Assembly: GCA_022821585.1 (NCBI GenBank)
Contig: JAJEDI010000075.1
Location: forward strand, 1-64,000
Direction of reading: 5' to 3'
Length of the DNA stretch: 64,000 nt
DNA from: Caldilineaceae bacterium
GTDB lineage: Bacteria; Chloroflexota; Anaerolineae; Caldilineales; Caldilineaceae
Shown here: positions 50,895-60,904 of the stretch, in pieces
How positions within the stretch are numbered: the first letter of the stretch is position 1
Layout: the number at the start of each line of letters is the position of its first letter
The notes under the pieces: generated by a model
The model's database searches: none
Seen by the model: only the letters and a program-made list of their open reading frames with translations
Told to the model about the DNA's origin: nothing
Translations under genes and position numbers: made by a program

Positions 50895-51938
50895 CTACGA
50901 GTGCGCGGTCTGTGGGACGGGCGCGTCCAGGGTGCCTGCGAGGTCCAGTTCGAGGGCGCGGTGGCAGCTTACGGCGTGGCCGGGGGCGACCTCTTCCAGA
51001 ACGGGCGTTTTTTCGCGGCAGAGGTCGACGGCGTAGCGGCAGCGGGGGTGGAAGTAGCAGCCGGACGGCGGGTTGGCGGGGTCGGCTACTTCGCCTTCGA
51101 GGATGATTCGCTGCGAGCGGAGGGTGGGGTCCGGTTGGGGCACGGCGGAGAGCAGGGCTTCGGTGTAGGGGTGTTTGGGGGATTCAAAGAGCTGCTGCGT
51201 TTCGGCGGTCTCGACGACGCGACCGACATACATGACGGCGACGCGATCGCAGATGTGCTTGACAACGCTAAGGTCGTGCGCCACGAACAGGTAGGTGAGG
51301 CCGAGGCGCTCCTGCAACTCAAGCAGGAGGTTGAGGATCTGTGCCTGCACCGACACGTCGAGCGCGGAAACGGGCTCGTCGGCCACGATAAGGCTCGGGT
51401 TGAGGGCGAGGGCGCGGGCGATGCCGATGCGCTGGCGCTGGCCGCCACTGAAGGCGTGGGGGAAGCGCTGCAGGAATTCGGGCCGCAGGCCCACCAGGGC
51501 GAGCAGCTCCTCCACGCGTTCGATGCGCTGCTGCCGGTCCGCCATCCCGTTCACGAGCAGGGGTTCGCCGATGATGTCGAACAGGGTCATGCGCGGGTTC
51601 AGCGAGGAGAAGGGGTCCTGGAAGATCATCTGCATGTGGCGGCGCAAGGGCCGCAATTCGTCTCTCGACAGGTTGGCAACGTCGGTCATTTCGCCGCCGT
51701 CGGCGCGGAAGTGGATTTCTCCGGCCGAAGGCTGCAGTGCGCGCACGATACAGCGGGCAGCGGTCGTTTTGCCGCAGCCGCTCTCACCGACGATGCCGAA
51801 TGTCTCTCCCTTGTAAACGTGGAAGTCAATGCCGTCCACGGCGCGGACCTGGCCCACGGCGCGTTGCAAAAAGCCCTTCCGTATGGGGAAGTATTTTCTC
51901 AGTCCTTTGACCTCCAGCAGTACGTTATCGTTTTCCAT
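50895..51938 (-). CDS. Oligopeptide ABC transporter ATP-binding protein, OppF/DppF-like
   Basis: 347 aa. Walker [16 protein letters not shown], signature [19 protein letters not shown], Walker [13 protein letters not shown] and switch [11 protein letters not shown]. The oligopeptide-type C-terminal Cys-rich zone ([19 protein letters not shown]) could bind an iron-sulphur cluster or zinc, as in other Opp/Dpp ATPases. It powers import together with the second ATPase, upstream. Last gene of the five-gene importer. Confidence 0.95.
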   Translation of the reverse strand: MENDNVLLEVKGLRKYFPIRKGFLQRAVGQVRAVDGIDFHVYKGETFGIVGESGCGKTTAARCIVRALQPSAGEIHFRADGGEMTDVANLSRDELRPLRRHMQMIFQDPFSSLNPRMTLFDIIGEPLLVNGMADRQQRIERVEELLALVGLRPEFLQRFPHAFSGGQRQRIGIARALALNPSLIVADEPVSALDVSVQAQILNLLLELQERLGLTYLFVAHDLSVVKHICDRVAVMYVGRVVETAETQQLFESPKHPYTEALLSAVPQPDPTLRSQRIILEGEVADPANPPSGCYFHPRCRYAVDLCREKTPVLEEVAPGHAVSCHRALELDLAGTLDAPVPQTAHS

Positions 51939-51990
51939 ATTGGCAATTGTTTACGGGCTGCAACTGTTAACCGGTCGTCGCATCAGACCG

Positions 51991-53025
51991 CTACGAGCTG
52001 GTTTCCGGTACAGGATGATAGAGGAAACAGCTCACCAGGTGCTCATCTCCTACCGACTGCAGTTCAGGTTCGTGGTGGTCGCAGACGCCCGGGATAAAGT
52101 CCGGGCAGCGGGGATGGAAGGGGCAGCCGGCCGGGCGGTTATACGGGTGGGGGATGGTTCCGGTGATGGTTGGCAGGTGTACTTTGGGTGTCGAGTGGAT
52201 GCTGGGGATCGAGCGCAACAGGGACTGTGTGTAAGGATGCTTTGATTCGCCAAAGACGGTGTCTACAGGGCCTTCCTCCACGACGCGGCCGAGGTACATC
52301 ACCACCACCTGATCGGCCATTTCTGCGATCACGCCCATGTCGTGGGTGATCAGCATGATAGCCATTCCATTCTGTTCCTGCAGGGAGCGCAGGAGATCGA
52401 GAATCTGGGCCTGGGTGGTCACGTCGAGGGCGGTCGTTGGTTCGTCGGCGATGAGAAGCCTCGGGTCGCAGGAGAGTGCGAGCGCGATCAGGGCGCGCTG
52501 GCGCAGGCCGCCACTAAGCTGGAATGGATAGGCGTCAATGGCCCCCTCGGCCCGGGGGATGCCTACCAGGCTGAGCAGTTCGACCGCCAACTCGCTGGCT
52601 TCCTGCTTGGTGAGTTTGCGGTGCAGGCGGGCGGCGCCGATGATCTGGTTGCCGATCGTGTGAACGGGGCTGAGCGAGGTCATCGGCTCCTGGAAGACGA
52701 GCGCGATCTCGGCGCCGCGGATTGAACGCATCTCGCTGCTGCTGTCGCCGAGGGAGGTCAGCGCGATCTCTTGCGCTTGGCCGTTCTCGGGTTCGCGGCG
52801 CAGCAGGATTTCTCCTTCGACGATGCGGCCTGGACGGGGTACGATGCCAAGAATAGAGAGCGCGGTTACGCTCTTGCCGCAGCCGCTCTCACCGACGATG
52901 CCGAGCGTCTGGCCGAGGTGAACTTCGAAGCTGGCGCCATCCACGGCGCGAACGATGCCCTCGTCGGTGAAGAAGCTCGTTTTCAGATTGCGTACCGACA
53001 GAATCGGTTGGCGGTCATCTTGCAT
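51991..53025 (-). CDS. Oligopeptide ABC transporter ATP-binding protein, OppD/DppD-like
   Basis: 344 aa. Walker [16 protein letters not shown], signature LSGGLRQRALIALALS (GGLRQR instead of GGQRQR), Walker B LLIADEPTTALDVTTQ and LITHDMGVIAEMADQ. C-terminal CPFHPRCPDFIPGVCDHHEP with four cysteines and two histidines is the usual OppD tail. 52 bp before the OppF start, 44 bp after the OppC stop. Confidence 0.95.
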   Translation of the reverse strand: MQDDRQPILSVRNLKTSFFTDEGIVRAVDGASFEVHLGQTLGIVGESGCGKSVTALSILGIVPRPGRIVEGEILLRREPENGQAQEIALTSLGDSSSEMRSIRGAEIALVFQEPMTSLSPVHTIGNQIIGAARLHRKLTKQEASELAVELLSLVGIPRAEGAIDAYPFQLSGGLRQRALIALALSCDPRLLIADEPTTALDVTTQAQILDLLRSLQEQNGMAIMLITHDMGVIAEMADQVVVMYLGRVVEEGPVDTVFGESKHPYTQSLLRSIPSIHSTPKVHLPTITGTIPHPYNRPAGCPFHPRCPDFIPGVCDHHEPELQSVGDEHLVSCFLYHPVPETSS

Positions 53026-53069
53026 GACTTTAGAGGCGGGTGGGGGAAGTTATCAGAAAATAGTTTTAC

Positions 53070-54188
53070 TCATATGCCATAGGGGTCGGCAGCGTCACGC
53101 AGACCGTCGCCCATGAAGTTGAAGGCCAGGGTCACTATAATCACGGGGGCGGCCGAGACCAGCAACCAGGGTGACAGGGCGACGGCCTCGACATTCTGCA
53201 CCTGCTGTAGCATGACGCCCCAACTGATTGCCGGTGGGCGCAGGCCCAATCCCAGGTAGCTCAACGCGGTCTCAGCAAGGATCATGGCCGGGATGGACAG
53301 CGTGGCGGCGGCGATGATATGGCTCTGGAAGGAGGGTATCATGTGGCGGAAAATGATGCGCTTGCGGCTGCAACCGGCCAAGTCGGCGGCCGTCACAAAG
53401 TCCTCCTCGCGCAGGGAAAGAAAGCGGCCGCGCACCTCGCGTGCCAGCCCAGTCCAGCCGCGCAAGGCGATGACAATTGTAATGGCAAAGTAGATCTGCT
53501 CGACGCTCCATTCGCGGGGAAAGGCGGCGGCCATGCCCATCCACAGCGGGATGGTGGGAATCGAACGCAGAATCTCGATGAGGCGCTGGATGATGGAGTC
53601 AATCGCGCCGCCGTAGAAGCCGGAAATCCCTCCCAACAGCACGCCGAGCACGAGGCTAAGCACTACTGCCACAAGGCCGATGGTGAGCGAAGTGCGGGTC
53701 GCGACCATCATGCGCGACCAGACATCGCGCCCCTTTTCGTCCGTGCCAAGCAGGAAGAGTGACTCCGCGGCGGTAGCGCCCTCGACGCCGATCAGATGGC
53801 GGTCGGTGCGGATGAAGCCGAAGAGTTTGTATTTGTAGCCGCGGGCGAAAAAGCGCACTGTCAGTTTATTGTTGGGGTCTGCCTCGTAAACGCGTTTGAA
53901 GGTCCTCAGGTCACGCTTGCCGGATACGGCGTAGACGTGGGGTCGGAAGCTGCCATTGTCGAAGAAGCGAATCGGTTGGGGCGGCATCAGCAAGCGGTAG
54001 GCCTCGGTCGTGTTGGGATCGGTGTAGGCGAGGAAGTCGGCGGCCAGCACGACGACATAGAAGGCGACGACGACAAAGGTAGCGACCACGGCCACGCGGT
54101 GCTTGCGGAAGCGCCACCACATCAGTTGCATCTGACCGGCAACGAAGATCCGTTCCTCGCTGTCGGAACTATTGTGTTCTTCGGCCAC
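53070..54188 (-). CDS. Oligopeptide ABC transporter permease, OppC/DppC-like
   Basis: 372 aa. N-terminal helix (about 32-55, HRVAVVATFVVVAFYVVVLA), an unusually large periplasmic loop of about 100 residues (PNTTEAYRLLMPPQPIRFF to TDRHLIGVEGA), then five C-terminal helices with the EAA motif DFVTAADLAGCSRKRII. Longer loop than standard DppC is also seen in other Chloroflexota-style members, by memory rather than comparison. Sits between OppD and OppB. Confidence 0.92.
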   Translation of the reverse strand: MAEEHNSSDSEERIFVAGQMQLMWWRFRKHRVAVVATFVVVAFYVVVLAADFLAYTDPNTTEAYRLLMPPQPIRFFDNGSFRPHVYAVSGKRDLRTFKRVYEADPNNKLTVRFFARGYKYKLFGFIRTDRHLIGVEGATAAESLFLLGTDEKGRDVWSRMMVATRTSLTIGLVAVVLSLVLGVLLGGISGFYGGAIDSIIQRLIEILRSIPTIPLWMGMAAAFPREWSVEQIYFAITIVIALRGWTGLAREVRGRFLSLREEDFVTAADLAGCSRKRIIFRHMIPSFQSHIIAAATLSIPAMILAETALSYLGLGLRPPAISWGVMLQQVQNVEAVALSPWLLVSAAPVIIVTLAFNFMGDGLRDAADPYGI

Positions 54189-54260
54189 AGTTCACCTGTA
54201 ATGCACGGCACGTGCGGGAGGGTGGGAACCGGCGCCCCGGCACGCGCCACTGATTTACGG

Positions 54261-55253
54261 TTATTGAACCATTTCAAAACGGATGCGCGGGTCGATCCAC
54301 ATCAGCAGCAGGTCGGACAAAAATGTGCCGATGACGGTCAGGGCACCGAGCATCATGACGATTGTCCCTGCCAGGAACATGTCCTGGGCGACAAGGGATC
54401 CCAGGAGCAGCGGGCCGAGCGTGGGCAGACCCAGTACGACGGAGACGATAACGCTGCCCGACAAGATATAGGGCAGAAGATAGCCGACGGTGCTGGCGAA
54501 CGGATTGAGGGCCACGCGCACCGGGTATTTGAGTACGAGGCTGCGTTCCGACATGCCGGCGGCGCGGGCGGTGATCACATAGGGTTTGCGCAGTTCATCC
54601 AGCAGGTTGGCGCGCATCACGCGGATCAGTTCAGCGGTGCCGCTGAGGCCGATAATGATGGCAGGGAGCGGAAGATGATAGAGCAGGTCCTTCACTTTGC
54701 CCCAACTCCAGGGCTCCAACTGGTATTCGGGAGAGAAGAGCCCGCCGATGTCTGAGTCGAAGAGGGTGAAACCGAGATACATCAGGACGAGGGCGAGGAG
54801 GAAACTGGGCACCCCCAGGCCGATGAACCCGATGAAGGTGAAGACGTAGTCGCCGATGGAGTACTGGCGCACGGCCGAGTAGATGCCAATCGGCAGGGCG
54901 ATGGCCCAGGTCAAGATAATCGCGCCCAGCGAGAGTACCATGGTCATGGCGAGGCGGTCGCCGATCACGTCGAGCACCGACTTGCGCCACATCATCGAGG
55001 TACCGAAATCTCCGCTGAAGACGCCGCTCATCCATTTGAGGTATTGCACGTACATCGGTCTGTCGAGCGCGTACTGGCGGCGCAGGGACTCGAAGTGCTG
55101 CTCGGAGACGTTGGACTGCGTGGCAGACAACTGAGCCATGTAGGCGTCGACAAAGTCACCGGGCGGCAGCTGGATGATGATGAATGAGAGCACCGTGACC
55201 GTCCACAGAGTGAAAATGGCGAGGACGAGTCTCCGGGCGGCGTAGGCGAGCAT
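54261..55253 (-). CDS. Oligopeptide ABC transporter permease, OppB/DppB-like
   Basis: 330 aa. First helix MLAYAARRLVLAIFTLWTVT with FIIIQLPPGDFVDAYM, the OppB N-terminal hallmark, and further helices to the C-terminus; EAA motif PYVITARAAGMSERSLVLKY. The short LPPGDFV loop and the absent large loop distinguish it from OppC. Partner permease for import of peptides or related compounds. 72 bp before OppC start. Confidence 0.93.
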   Translation of the reverse strand: MLAYAARRLVLAIFTLWTVTVLSFIIIQLPPGDFVDAYMAQLSATQSNVSEQHFESLRRQYALDRPMYVQYLKWMSGVFSGDFGTSMMWRKSVLDVIGDRLAMTMVLSLGAIILTWAIALPIGIYSAVRQYSIGDYVFTFIGFIGLGVPSFLLALVLMYLGFTLFDSDIGGLFSPEYQLEPWSWGKVKDLLYHLPLPAIIIGLSGTAELIRVMRANLLDELRKPYVITARAAGMSERSLVLKYPVRVALNPFASTVGYLLPYILSGSVIVSVVLGLPTLGPLLLGSLVAQDMFLAGTIVMMLGALTVIGTFLSDLLLMWIDPRIRFEMVQ

Positions 55254-55326
55254 GGAGCGCTCCGGCGGTCGGGGGCCTGCAGCCAGGGAGGCGACCCCTG
55301 ACCACAGGCCTGAGATTCAGACTCGA

Positions 55327-57408
55327 CTAATCCTTGAAGTAGTAGGTGGGTGGATGGCTGGTTGCGGGCGTGCGGCAGTGCTGGGCCGGGCACTGGTTGC
55401 GCGGCACATTGCCCAGTCTGTTGCTGGTAACAGCGATGCCGGCGCCCTGGCCGACGGTGCCGATCTGCCAGACCTCGTCGACGACGAGCGCCCAGATCTC
55501 CTGGGCGAGCTTGTTGCGTTCGTCGCCGCCGACGCCGTAGCCCTGGCGGAAGAGATCAAGCGCGTGCTCCATTTCGGGATAGGGCGGCGCCATGCCTTCC
55601 TCGCCGCCGCTGTTGTACCAGCGGGCGATTTCGGGGCCCATGTAGGCTTCGACCAGGTTGACCGGCAGAACGTGGCGCGGGTATAGCCAGAGAGCCGAGG
55701 AGCCGCCGTTGGTCCAGACTGCGAGCTGATGATTATTGGCGCGTGATTCGGTCTCGAACAGGCTGCGCTCCTGGATCTTGAGGTCGGCCCAGATGCCGAT
55801 CGCCGTCCAATGGTCTTTGATCATCTCGAGCATGCCGTCCCATTCCCAGCCGATGTTGGCGGGAGCGGCAAGTTCGATGCGCAGCCGGTCACCGGAGCCG
55901 TCGGGTCGGAGGCGCCAGCCTTCGTCGTCCTTGGCCTCTAGGCCGATCGAATCGAGCAGCGCGTTGGCTTGATCGGGCTCGAAGGTGGCCCATTTCTCAA
56001 CGTACTCCTCGCCGGGTGTGGAGGGCAGACTGGCGGCGATCATGGACGAGCCGGGCACGCCAAGACCGAGGAAGATGGCTTCATTGATCTGGTCGCGCCG
56101 GATTCCCATTGAGAGCGCGCGGCGGAAGTCGCGGTTTTGGATCAGTTTCTGGATTTCGGCGTCGCCGTCGTAGCTGTGGTTGAAGCTGACGACGTTGTTG
56201 TGGAAGAAGGCGCGGCTCATGTCGATACGGTAGTTGCCCTCCTCCATGTTCTCAAGGAAGACGGGCAGTTTCGAGATCGAGATGTGGCGGCCCTGGTGGT
56301 CGTATTCACCGGCGATGGCGCGCAGCGCGAGTACCTCACTGTCCTGCGCCAGCGTTACGACGATTTCGTCGATGTAGGGCAGCTGGTTGCCTTCGGTGTC
56401 AACGGCCCAGTAGTAGGGGTTGCGGACCTCGGACCAGACGGCCTCATTGACGGGCGTAACCGTCTTCCACGGCCCCATCGTCGGCACATCGGGGTTGTGT
56501 GGCAGATAGGCCATATAGCTGAACATTTCCAGCCAGCTTTGGAAGCCTTCGGCCTCGGCCTTGGCCGTCACCTCTGCCTCGGAGGAGTACGCGGGCAGGA
56601 ACTGGCTCATGTAGTGCTTGGGCATGTAACCGCCGCCGTTCCATGCACCCTCCGTGTCCGGGCCAACGCCGACAGCGTTGTGACCGGCAAGGATGTCCAG
56701 GAACAGCGGATAGGGCGCGGCGAATGTCCAGCGCACCGTGAAGTCGTCGATCGCTTCCAGAAGGCCGACTTCGCCGCCGATCATCATCTCATTAGGCGGG
56801 GTGGGCCAGATCTCCTCGTTCAGCGCGACGTCCTCGTACCAGAAGAGGATGTCTTCGGCGGTGAAGGGGTGGCCGTCAGACCACTTGGCGCCGCGGCGCA
56901 GATGGAGCGTGTACTGCGTGTGGTCCTCGTTGATCTCCCAGTCTTTGATCAGGCTGGGGATGATCTTGGAGGCGTCGTAGTTCCAGGTGAGCAGACGGGA
57001 CGAGGAGTTGATGCGCATCAGGTTCTCGCCGTCGGCGGGCCCGGTGAAGCCGCGTCGCCATGTGCCGCCGTACTTGCCGATCTCATGGAGCGGCTCGATG
57101 ACGTAGATGTCTTCGGGATCGGGCAGCCGTTCTTCCACCGGCGGCAGCTCGCCGGCGGCCACCATTTCGGCCAGCATCGGTGCTTCGCTGAACTCGGTGG
57201 GGAACATGGCCGGGTCGAGGATCACTTCCGGCCCTTCAATCGGGACGATCTGGGGCAGTTCGGCCGGCCCCGCGGCCTCTTCCTCTGCGGCTGCCGGGGC
57301 GGCCTCCTCGGCCGGGGCAGCCTGTTCTGCCGGGGCACCGCAGGCCGAAAGCACAAGGGCTACAACCATCACGATTCCCAACAGCCACGAATAATTCGTC
57401 CGGTTCAT
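55327..57408 (-). CDS. Extracellular solute-binding lipoprotein, family 5 (peptide-type)
   Basis: 693 aa from ATG 57408 after AAAAGGAGGG. Lipobox LSACGAPAEQ after MNRTNYSWLLGIVMVVALV anchors it outside. A poly-Ala/Glu low-complexity linker (about 25-55) precedes the SBP_bac_5 core: YTLHLRRGAKWSDGHPFTAE, DDFTVRWTFAAPYPLFL and RDFRRALSMGIRRDQIN. Rather large for the family (about 500-600 usual). It captures the ligand for the OppB-C-D-F system; true cargo may be a peptide, an opine-like compound or another amine. Directly downstream of the ferritin-like gene. Confidence 0.93.
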   Translation of the reverse strand: MNRTNYSWLLGIVMVVALVLSACGAPAEQAAPAEEAAPAAAEEEAAGPAELPQIVPIEGPEVILDPAMFPTEFSEAPMLAEMVAAGELPPVEERLPDPEDIYVIEPLHEIGKYGGTWRRGFTGPADGENLMRINSSSRLLTWNYDASKIIPSLIKDWEINEDHTQYTLHLRRGAKWSDGHPFTAEDILFWYEDVALNEEIWPTPPNEMMIGGEVGLLEAIDDFTVRWTFAAPYPLFLDILAGHNAVGVGPDTEGAWNGGGYMPKHYMSQFLPAYSSEAEVTAKAEAEGFQSWLEMFSYMAYLPHNPDVPTMGPWKTVTPVNEAVWSEVRNPYYWAVDTEGNQLPYIDEIVVTLAQDSEVLALRAIAGEYDHQGRHISISKLPVFLENMEEGNYRIDMSRAFFHNNVVSFNHSYDGDAEIQKLIQNRDFRRALSMGIRRDQINEAIFLGLGVPGSSMIAASLPSTPGEEYVEKWATFEPDQANALLDSIGLEAKDDEGWRLRPDGSGDRLRIELAAPANIGWEWDGMLEMIKDHWTAIGIWADLKIQERSLFETESRANNHQLAVWTNGGSSALWLYPRHVLPVNLVEAYMGPEIARWYNSGGEEGMAPPYPEMEHALDLFRQGYGVGGDERNKLAQEIWALVVDEVWQIGTVGQGAGIAVTSNRLGNVPRNQCPAQHCRTPATSHPPTYYFKD

Positions 57409-57543
57409 CTTTGTCCCTCCTTTTGGGATGATGAAAGTCCTTCTGTGGGTCGATTGGATGGATTCACCTCTGGATATTGGTGAGGACAAAGGCCTTCGCG
57501 CTTCGTCCCAGGCGTCCGCGCACGCACAACACCGTACAAGCCG

Positions 57544-58869
57544 TCAGTTTGGTGCCGGAGCCTGCTGCTCTCCCTGACGGGGAATCTGCTGAAAAAAGTC
57601 ATCCCACCACTCCGCCCTGGGGAGTGCCTGGTCCTGGTCGAGGATAGCCTGGAAGCGCGCCAGGACCTCCTCGTAGCGCTGCTGCATGGCATCCATCGAT
57701 TCAAAGGCCGGCAGCAGCCATCTGCGTCCTATCTGAGCATGCAGTACTTCGTCCGCCCAATCGAAGTCCTGGAACGCAGTCGACAGCGGGTCGCCCGATT
57801 CGCGGGCGACTTTGTACTCAAGTTGCTTGCCGTCCGGTTTCATCAGCCCCTGTTCGATCCCCCACAGAAGGCAGTGCCGGTCGGCGGGCTCGAGCTGGGT
57901 ATTGGGAAATTCGCCAAAGCTGATTTCGTGCGGAACTGTCGCCCAATTCAGACCATGCAACTCGAAGGCGATCTCGCCCATCATGGCGTGGCGCGCTTCA
58001 TCCCAGAGCTGGCGGGCCATGTCGTGGTAGAACTCCCAGGGCCGGTCGTCCCAGTCGTAGATGATCAATGCCATCAGTTCAGGGACGTGCATTTCGGTCA
58101 GCCGCATGTAGAGCTGAAACCAGTTGCGCTCGGTGGCGGAGATGTCGCCGGTGGGGAGGCGCCCGCGTGAGTGCCAGACCCTGGTGAATCGTTCATCTCT
58201 TTGCGGGGTCCGGACTGGGTTGAATGGTTGATTGGCTCTGGCCGGCGGCAGCTCGTTCCCGGTTGCGCGATCACGATCGGCGGCGATTCCGCCGGCGGCA
58301 TCCAGGTATGCCTGAAGATGCGTAGCCCAACTTTCCTCCGTTTCGGTACATTCTTTATCGATCAGGCTGCGCAGTGCGGCATCGCCCCAGGCAAACTGCT
58401 CTTCTTCCTCAAGCAGAATGAACCTGAGCAGGCGCCGCGTAGGTTGATCGACCAGCGGGTTCGCTTCCAACAGGTGGCGCTGCATGGCTGCGATGCTGGC
58501 CGGTTTGAGGACCCGGTATACGCCGGTCAGCAGCTCAACTGTTGTGCGGGAACGGATCAGTTCCTGGAAAAAGGCATCCAGGGCCGGGTCGGGGATGCTG
58601 TCGAGGTGCAGAGGCGGCGTGCGCATCTCTTTGACGCGGTTGCGCAGCCATGTGCAGTGTTCTGCATCCTGCCACAGATGGAGCGCAAGACCGCACTTCA
58701 CCTCCCACTCGGGCACAGCGTTCAGGTGGGCGGCCAGACAGCGCATCGTCTGGCTCTCGACAAACAGATAGCGCCGCAGCAACCGTACAGTGCGTTCGAC
58801 ACTGTAGCCCGGCTGGCCGCCCTGCGCATAGGTGCAGAGACCGGCTAACGGCGGTGCAGTTGCGTTCAT
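57544..58869 (-). CDS. Double ferritin-like protein
   Basis: 441 aa, soluble. The N-terminal half (about 30-165) has FVESQTMRCLAAHL, LHLWQDAEHCTWLRNRV and FILLEEEEQFAWG, a four-helix bundle with Glu/His at metal positions. The C-terminal half (about 240-425) has RLTEMHVPELMALI, QLWDEARHAMMGEIAFE and DFDWADEVLHAQIGRRW, a second set. Two ferritin-like bundles could each hold a diiron centre, as in small oxygenases. Exact family not recognised. It lies between the NHL/SDR quartet and the peptide-type importer, all in one direction, so it probably acts on the imported compound or its product. Confidence 0.78.
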   Translation of the reverse strand: MNATAPPLAGLCTYAQGGQPGYSVERTVRLLRRYLFVESQTMRCLAAHLNAVPEWEVKCGLALHLWQDAEHCTWLRNRVKEMRTPPLHLDSIPDPALDAFFQELIRSRTTVELLTGVYRVLKPASIAAMQRHLLEANPLVDQPTRRLLRFILLEEEEQFAWGDAALRSLIDKECTETEESWATHLQAYLDAAGGIAADRDRATGNELPPARANQPFNPVRTPQRDERFTRVWHSRGRLPTGDISATERNWFQLYMRLTEMHVPELMALIIYDWDDRPWEFYHDMARQLWDEARHAMMGEIAFELHGLNWATVPHEISFGEFPNTQLEPADRHCLLWGIEQGLMKPDGKQLEYKVARESGDPLSTAFQDFDWADEVLHAQIGRRWLLPAFESMDAMQQRYEEVLARFQAILDQDQALPRAEWWDDFFQQIPRQGEQQAPAPN

Positions 58870-58982
58870 CGGCTCGCTACTTCCTCTTCAGGCCAGGCAA
58901 ACTCGCTCTCGAGAAGGGAGTCAGTTCGTCCTCACACGCTTAATCAGGCTGAGGACCAGATGCAGTTCTAAATCGTTCCCCG

Positions 58983-59879
58983 TCAGATCTTGACCAGCTT
59001 GCGTGCCTTGTTGCCGTCGGTGCCCAGCTCGGCTACGAAAATATTTCCCTTTGAGTCGCACCAGATGCCGTGCGGCATCGACAGGCCGGTTTCTTCGCCG
59101 CGGAAGCGGCCGACCAGTTCGCCGGATTCGTGGAATATCGAAACGCCGATCGGCGCGGGGCCTTTGCCGAGGGAGCCGCCCTGTTCGGCGACATAAATCA
59201 ACTGGTCGGGGCTGCAGTAGACATCGCCGGGGCCGTTGACGTCTTCCCACATGGTGATGAACTCGCCCTCGCGGTCGAAGAACTGAATGCGGCTGGACTC
59301 CCGATCGCAGATCAGGATTCGGTCCTGCGAGTCGATGCCTATCTGGTGCACGAGCGCGAACTGCCCCGGCTCGATGCCGGAGGTCCCCCAGGAGATTTCC
59401 AACTCGCCCTCTGCGGTGAAGCGGTGGACCTGGCGGTTGCCGTAGCCGTCGGCGGTGAAGATGCTGCCGTCGCTGGCGATGGCCACGCCGGCGGGCATGT
59501 TGAAGGGGGGATCCAGGGTGGTGCCGTAGGGTGTTACCGTCATCATGGCCCAGCCGCGGCGGCCGAGCTCGAGCAGCTTTTCGCCGTGCTGGGTGTGCTT
59601 GGTGACGACGTGCTCCTGGCGGTCGGTGACCCACACATGGTCTTCGGCATCGATGAAGATGCCGTGCGGCTCGGTGAACTCTCCTTCGCCCCAGGAGGTG
59701 ATGAAATCTCCGGTCTCGGCCTCGAAGGCGACGACGGGGTGTTTGTGGCGGCAGAAGACGAAGACGCGGTCGCGGGAATCGACTGCCACATCGGGCACGG
59801 AACCGAGCGACCATCCTTCGGGCACTTTCGGCCAGGAATCGTCCAGTTCGTAGCGAAAATCGCCATATCCAACTGTCAT
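58983..59879 (-). CDS. NHL-repeat beta-propeller protein, copy 1
   Basis: 298 aa after GGAGGA. No signal peptide. NHL motifs: GSVPDVAVDSRDRVFVF, FTEPHGIFIDAEDHVWVTD, MPAGVAIASDGSIFTADGYG, FALVHQIGIDSQDRILICD and SMPHGIWCDSKGNIFVAELG. Six-bladed propellers of this kind include peptidyl-amidoglycolate lyases and binding proteins. It is nearly identical to the paralogue at 61804. The upstream SDR gene (51 bp) is also duplicated. Function unknown; could be a lyase or a scaffold. Confidence 0.85.
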   Translation of the reverse strand: MTVGYGDFRYELDDSWPKVPEGWSLGSVPDVAVDSRDRVFVFCRHKHPVVAFEAETGDFITSWGEGEFTEPHGIFIDAEDHVWVTDRQEHVVTKHTQHGEKLLELGRRGWAMMTVTPYGTTLDPPFNMPAGVAIASDGSIFTADGYGNRQVHRFTAEGELEISWGTSGIEPGQFALVHQIGIDSQDRILICDRESSRIQFFDREGEFITMWEDVNGPGDVYCSPDQLIYVAEQGGSLGKGPAPIGVSIFHESGELVGRFRGEETGLSMPHGIWCDSKGNIFVAELGTDGNKARKLVKI

Positions 59880-59930
59880 AATCAGCAGTCCTCCGATGTC
59901 GCGCGCGAGAGCGGCGCGCAGGGGTGAAGG

Positions 59931-60722
59931 TTACTCCCTGCGCCAGTGGTCGTCGGCGCTGTCGACGGGCATGAAGTCGAGCAGTTCCCAGGCGTAGGGC
60001 GTATCGTAAATCTTCCAAGTGTTGTTGGACGCGCCGTAAATGATCTCGTAGTTGATGTTGGGGCGCTCGACGCAGGCGCGGAAGAAGCCCTTGGCGTCGC
60101 GGTGGCTGAACCAGCTGACGAGCGAGCGGTAGTCCTTGCCGGGGGCGTTCGCGGGCGGGAGTGTGCCGAGACGGACGCAGATGACTTCCATGGGTCGTTC
60201 GTCGGGGCGGTCGATGTTTGCGCCTTCGGTGTAGTAGCGGCCGAGGGACTCGCCGAAGACCTTGGTTGCGCCGTAGCGGCTGTCGGGCCTGGCGTCATCG
60301 TCGCCCTTGACGAGGGGGATGGAGGCCGGGTCGAGGCCGTCGAGGCGGCCCGAGACGATGGAGGCGTAGGGCTCGTCAAATTCGTAGCAGCCCATGACGT
60401 GCATGGAGCTGGCGAAGATCACGCGGCGGACGCCGGCATCGTGGGCGGCGTCAAACATGCGCGCGGTGGCGATCAGGTTGGGGTTGGTGAGAACGTCCCA
60501 GCCGATCTCGACCTCGTGGCGGGGGTCGGCGGCGAGGTGGATGACGACGTCCATGCCTTCAAAGACGGGTGGCAAGGCGGCGGGTTCGCAAAGGTCGACC
60601 TGGGTGGAGTTGGGCCAGTCGGACGGTTTGAGGTCGATGCCGTAGACATCGTGGTCGCGGCTGAGGTCGGGCGCCAGGAAAGTTCCTATGGTACCGCTGA
60701 TGCCGGTTATGAGGATTTTCAT
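59931..60722 (-). CDS. NAD-dependent epimerase/dehydratase, copy 1
   Basis: 263 aa after AAGGAG. Extended-SDR Rossmann motif ITGISGTIGTFLAP, DVVIHLAADPRH, FASSMHVMGCYEFDEPYA and the YGATK catalytic pair in DSRYGATKVFGESLG. C-terminal FRACVERPNINYEIIYGASNN is typical of sugar- or uronate-active epimerase/dehydrogenases. Almost a duplicate of the next gene. A consensus promoter sits about 27 bp upstream of the ATG. Substrate unknown; linked genes suggest a role in processing the imported compound. Confidence 0.9.
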   Translation of the reverse strand: MKILITGISGTIGTFLAPDLSRDHDVYGIDLKPSDWPNSTQVDLCEPAALPPVFEGMDVVIHLAADPRHEVEIGWDVLTNPNLIATARMFDAAHDAGVRRVIFASSMHVMGCYEFDEPYASIVSGRLDGLDPASIPLVKGDDDARPDSRYGATKVFGESLGRYYTEGANIDRPDERPMEVICVRLGTLPPANAPGKDYRSLVSWFSHRDAKGFFRACVERPNINYEIIYGASNNTWKIYDTPYAWELLDFMPVDSADDHWRRE

Positions 60723-60748
60723 TGAGGTCTCCTTGTGGGATTGCGCCC

Positions 60749-60776
60749 ATTATAAGCGGGGGGGGTATCTTGTCAA
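60749..60776 (-). promoter_or_regulatory. Consensus sigma70 promoter inside the NHL/SDR quartet
   Basis: On the minus strand TTGACA (60776-60771), 16-bp spacer, TATAAT (60754-60749). Start near 60742, about 20 nt before SDR copy 1. It can drive SDR, NHL, ferritin-like and importer genes independently of the upstream half. Confidence 0.72.
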
Positions 60777-60904
60777 GCACCCGGAAAAGGGGCGCAAGGC
60801 CGGAAGTGTGGTCAAAGATCCCGCTGTGGGCCGGGCGCGCCAGACAGTGACGTGCCGCTGGTGGAGGCTGCCGCAACGGGCAGGGAGCATGGGCCAGGCC
60901 CTTG

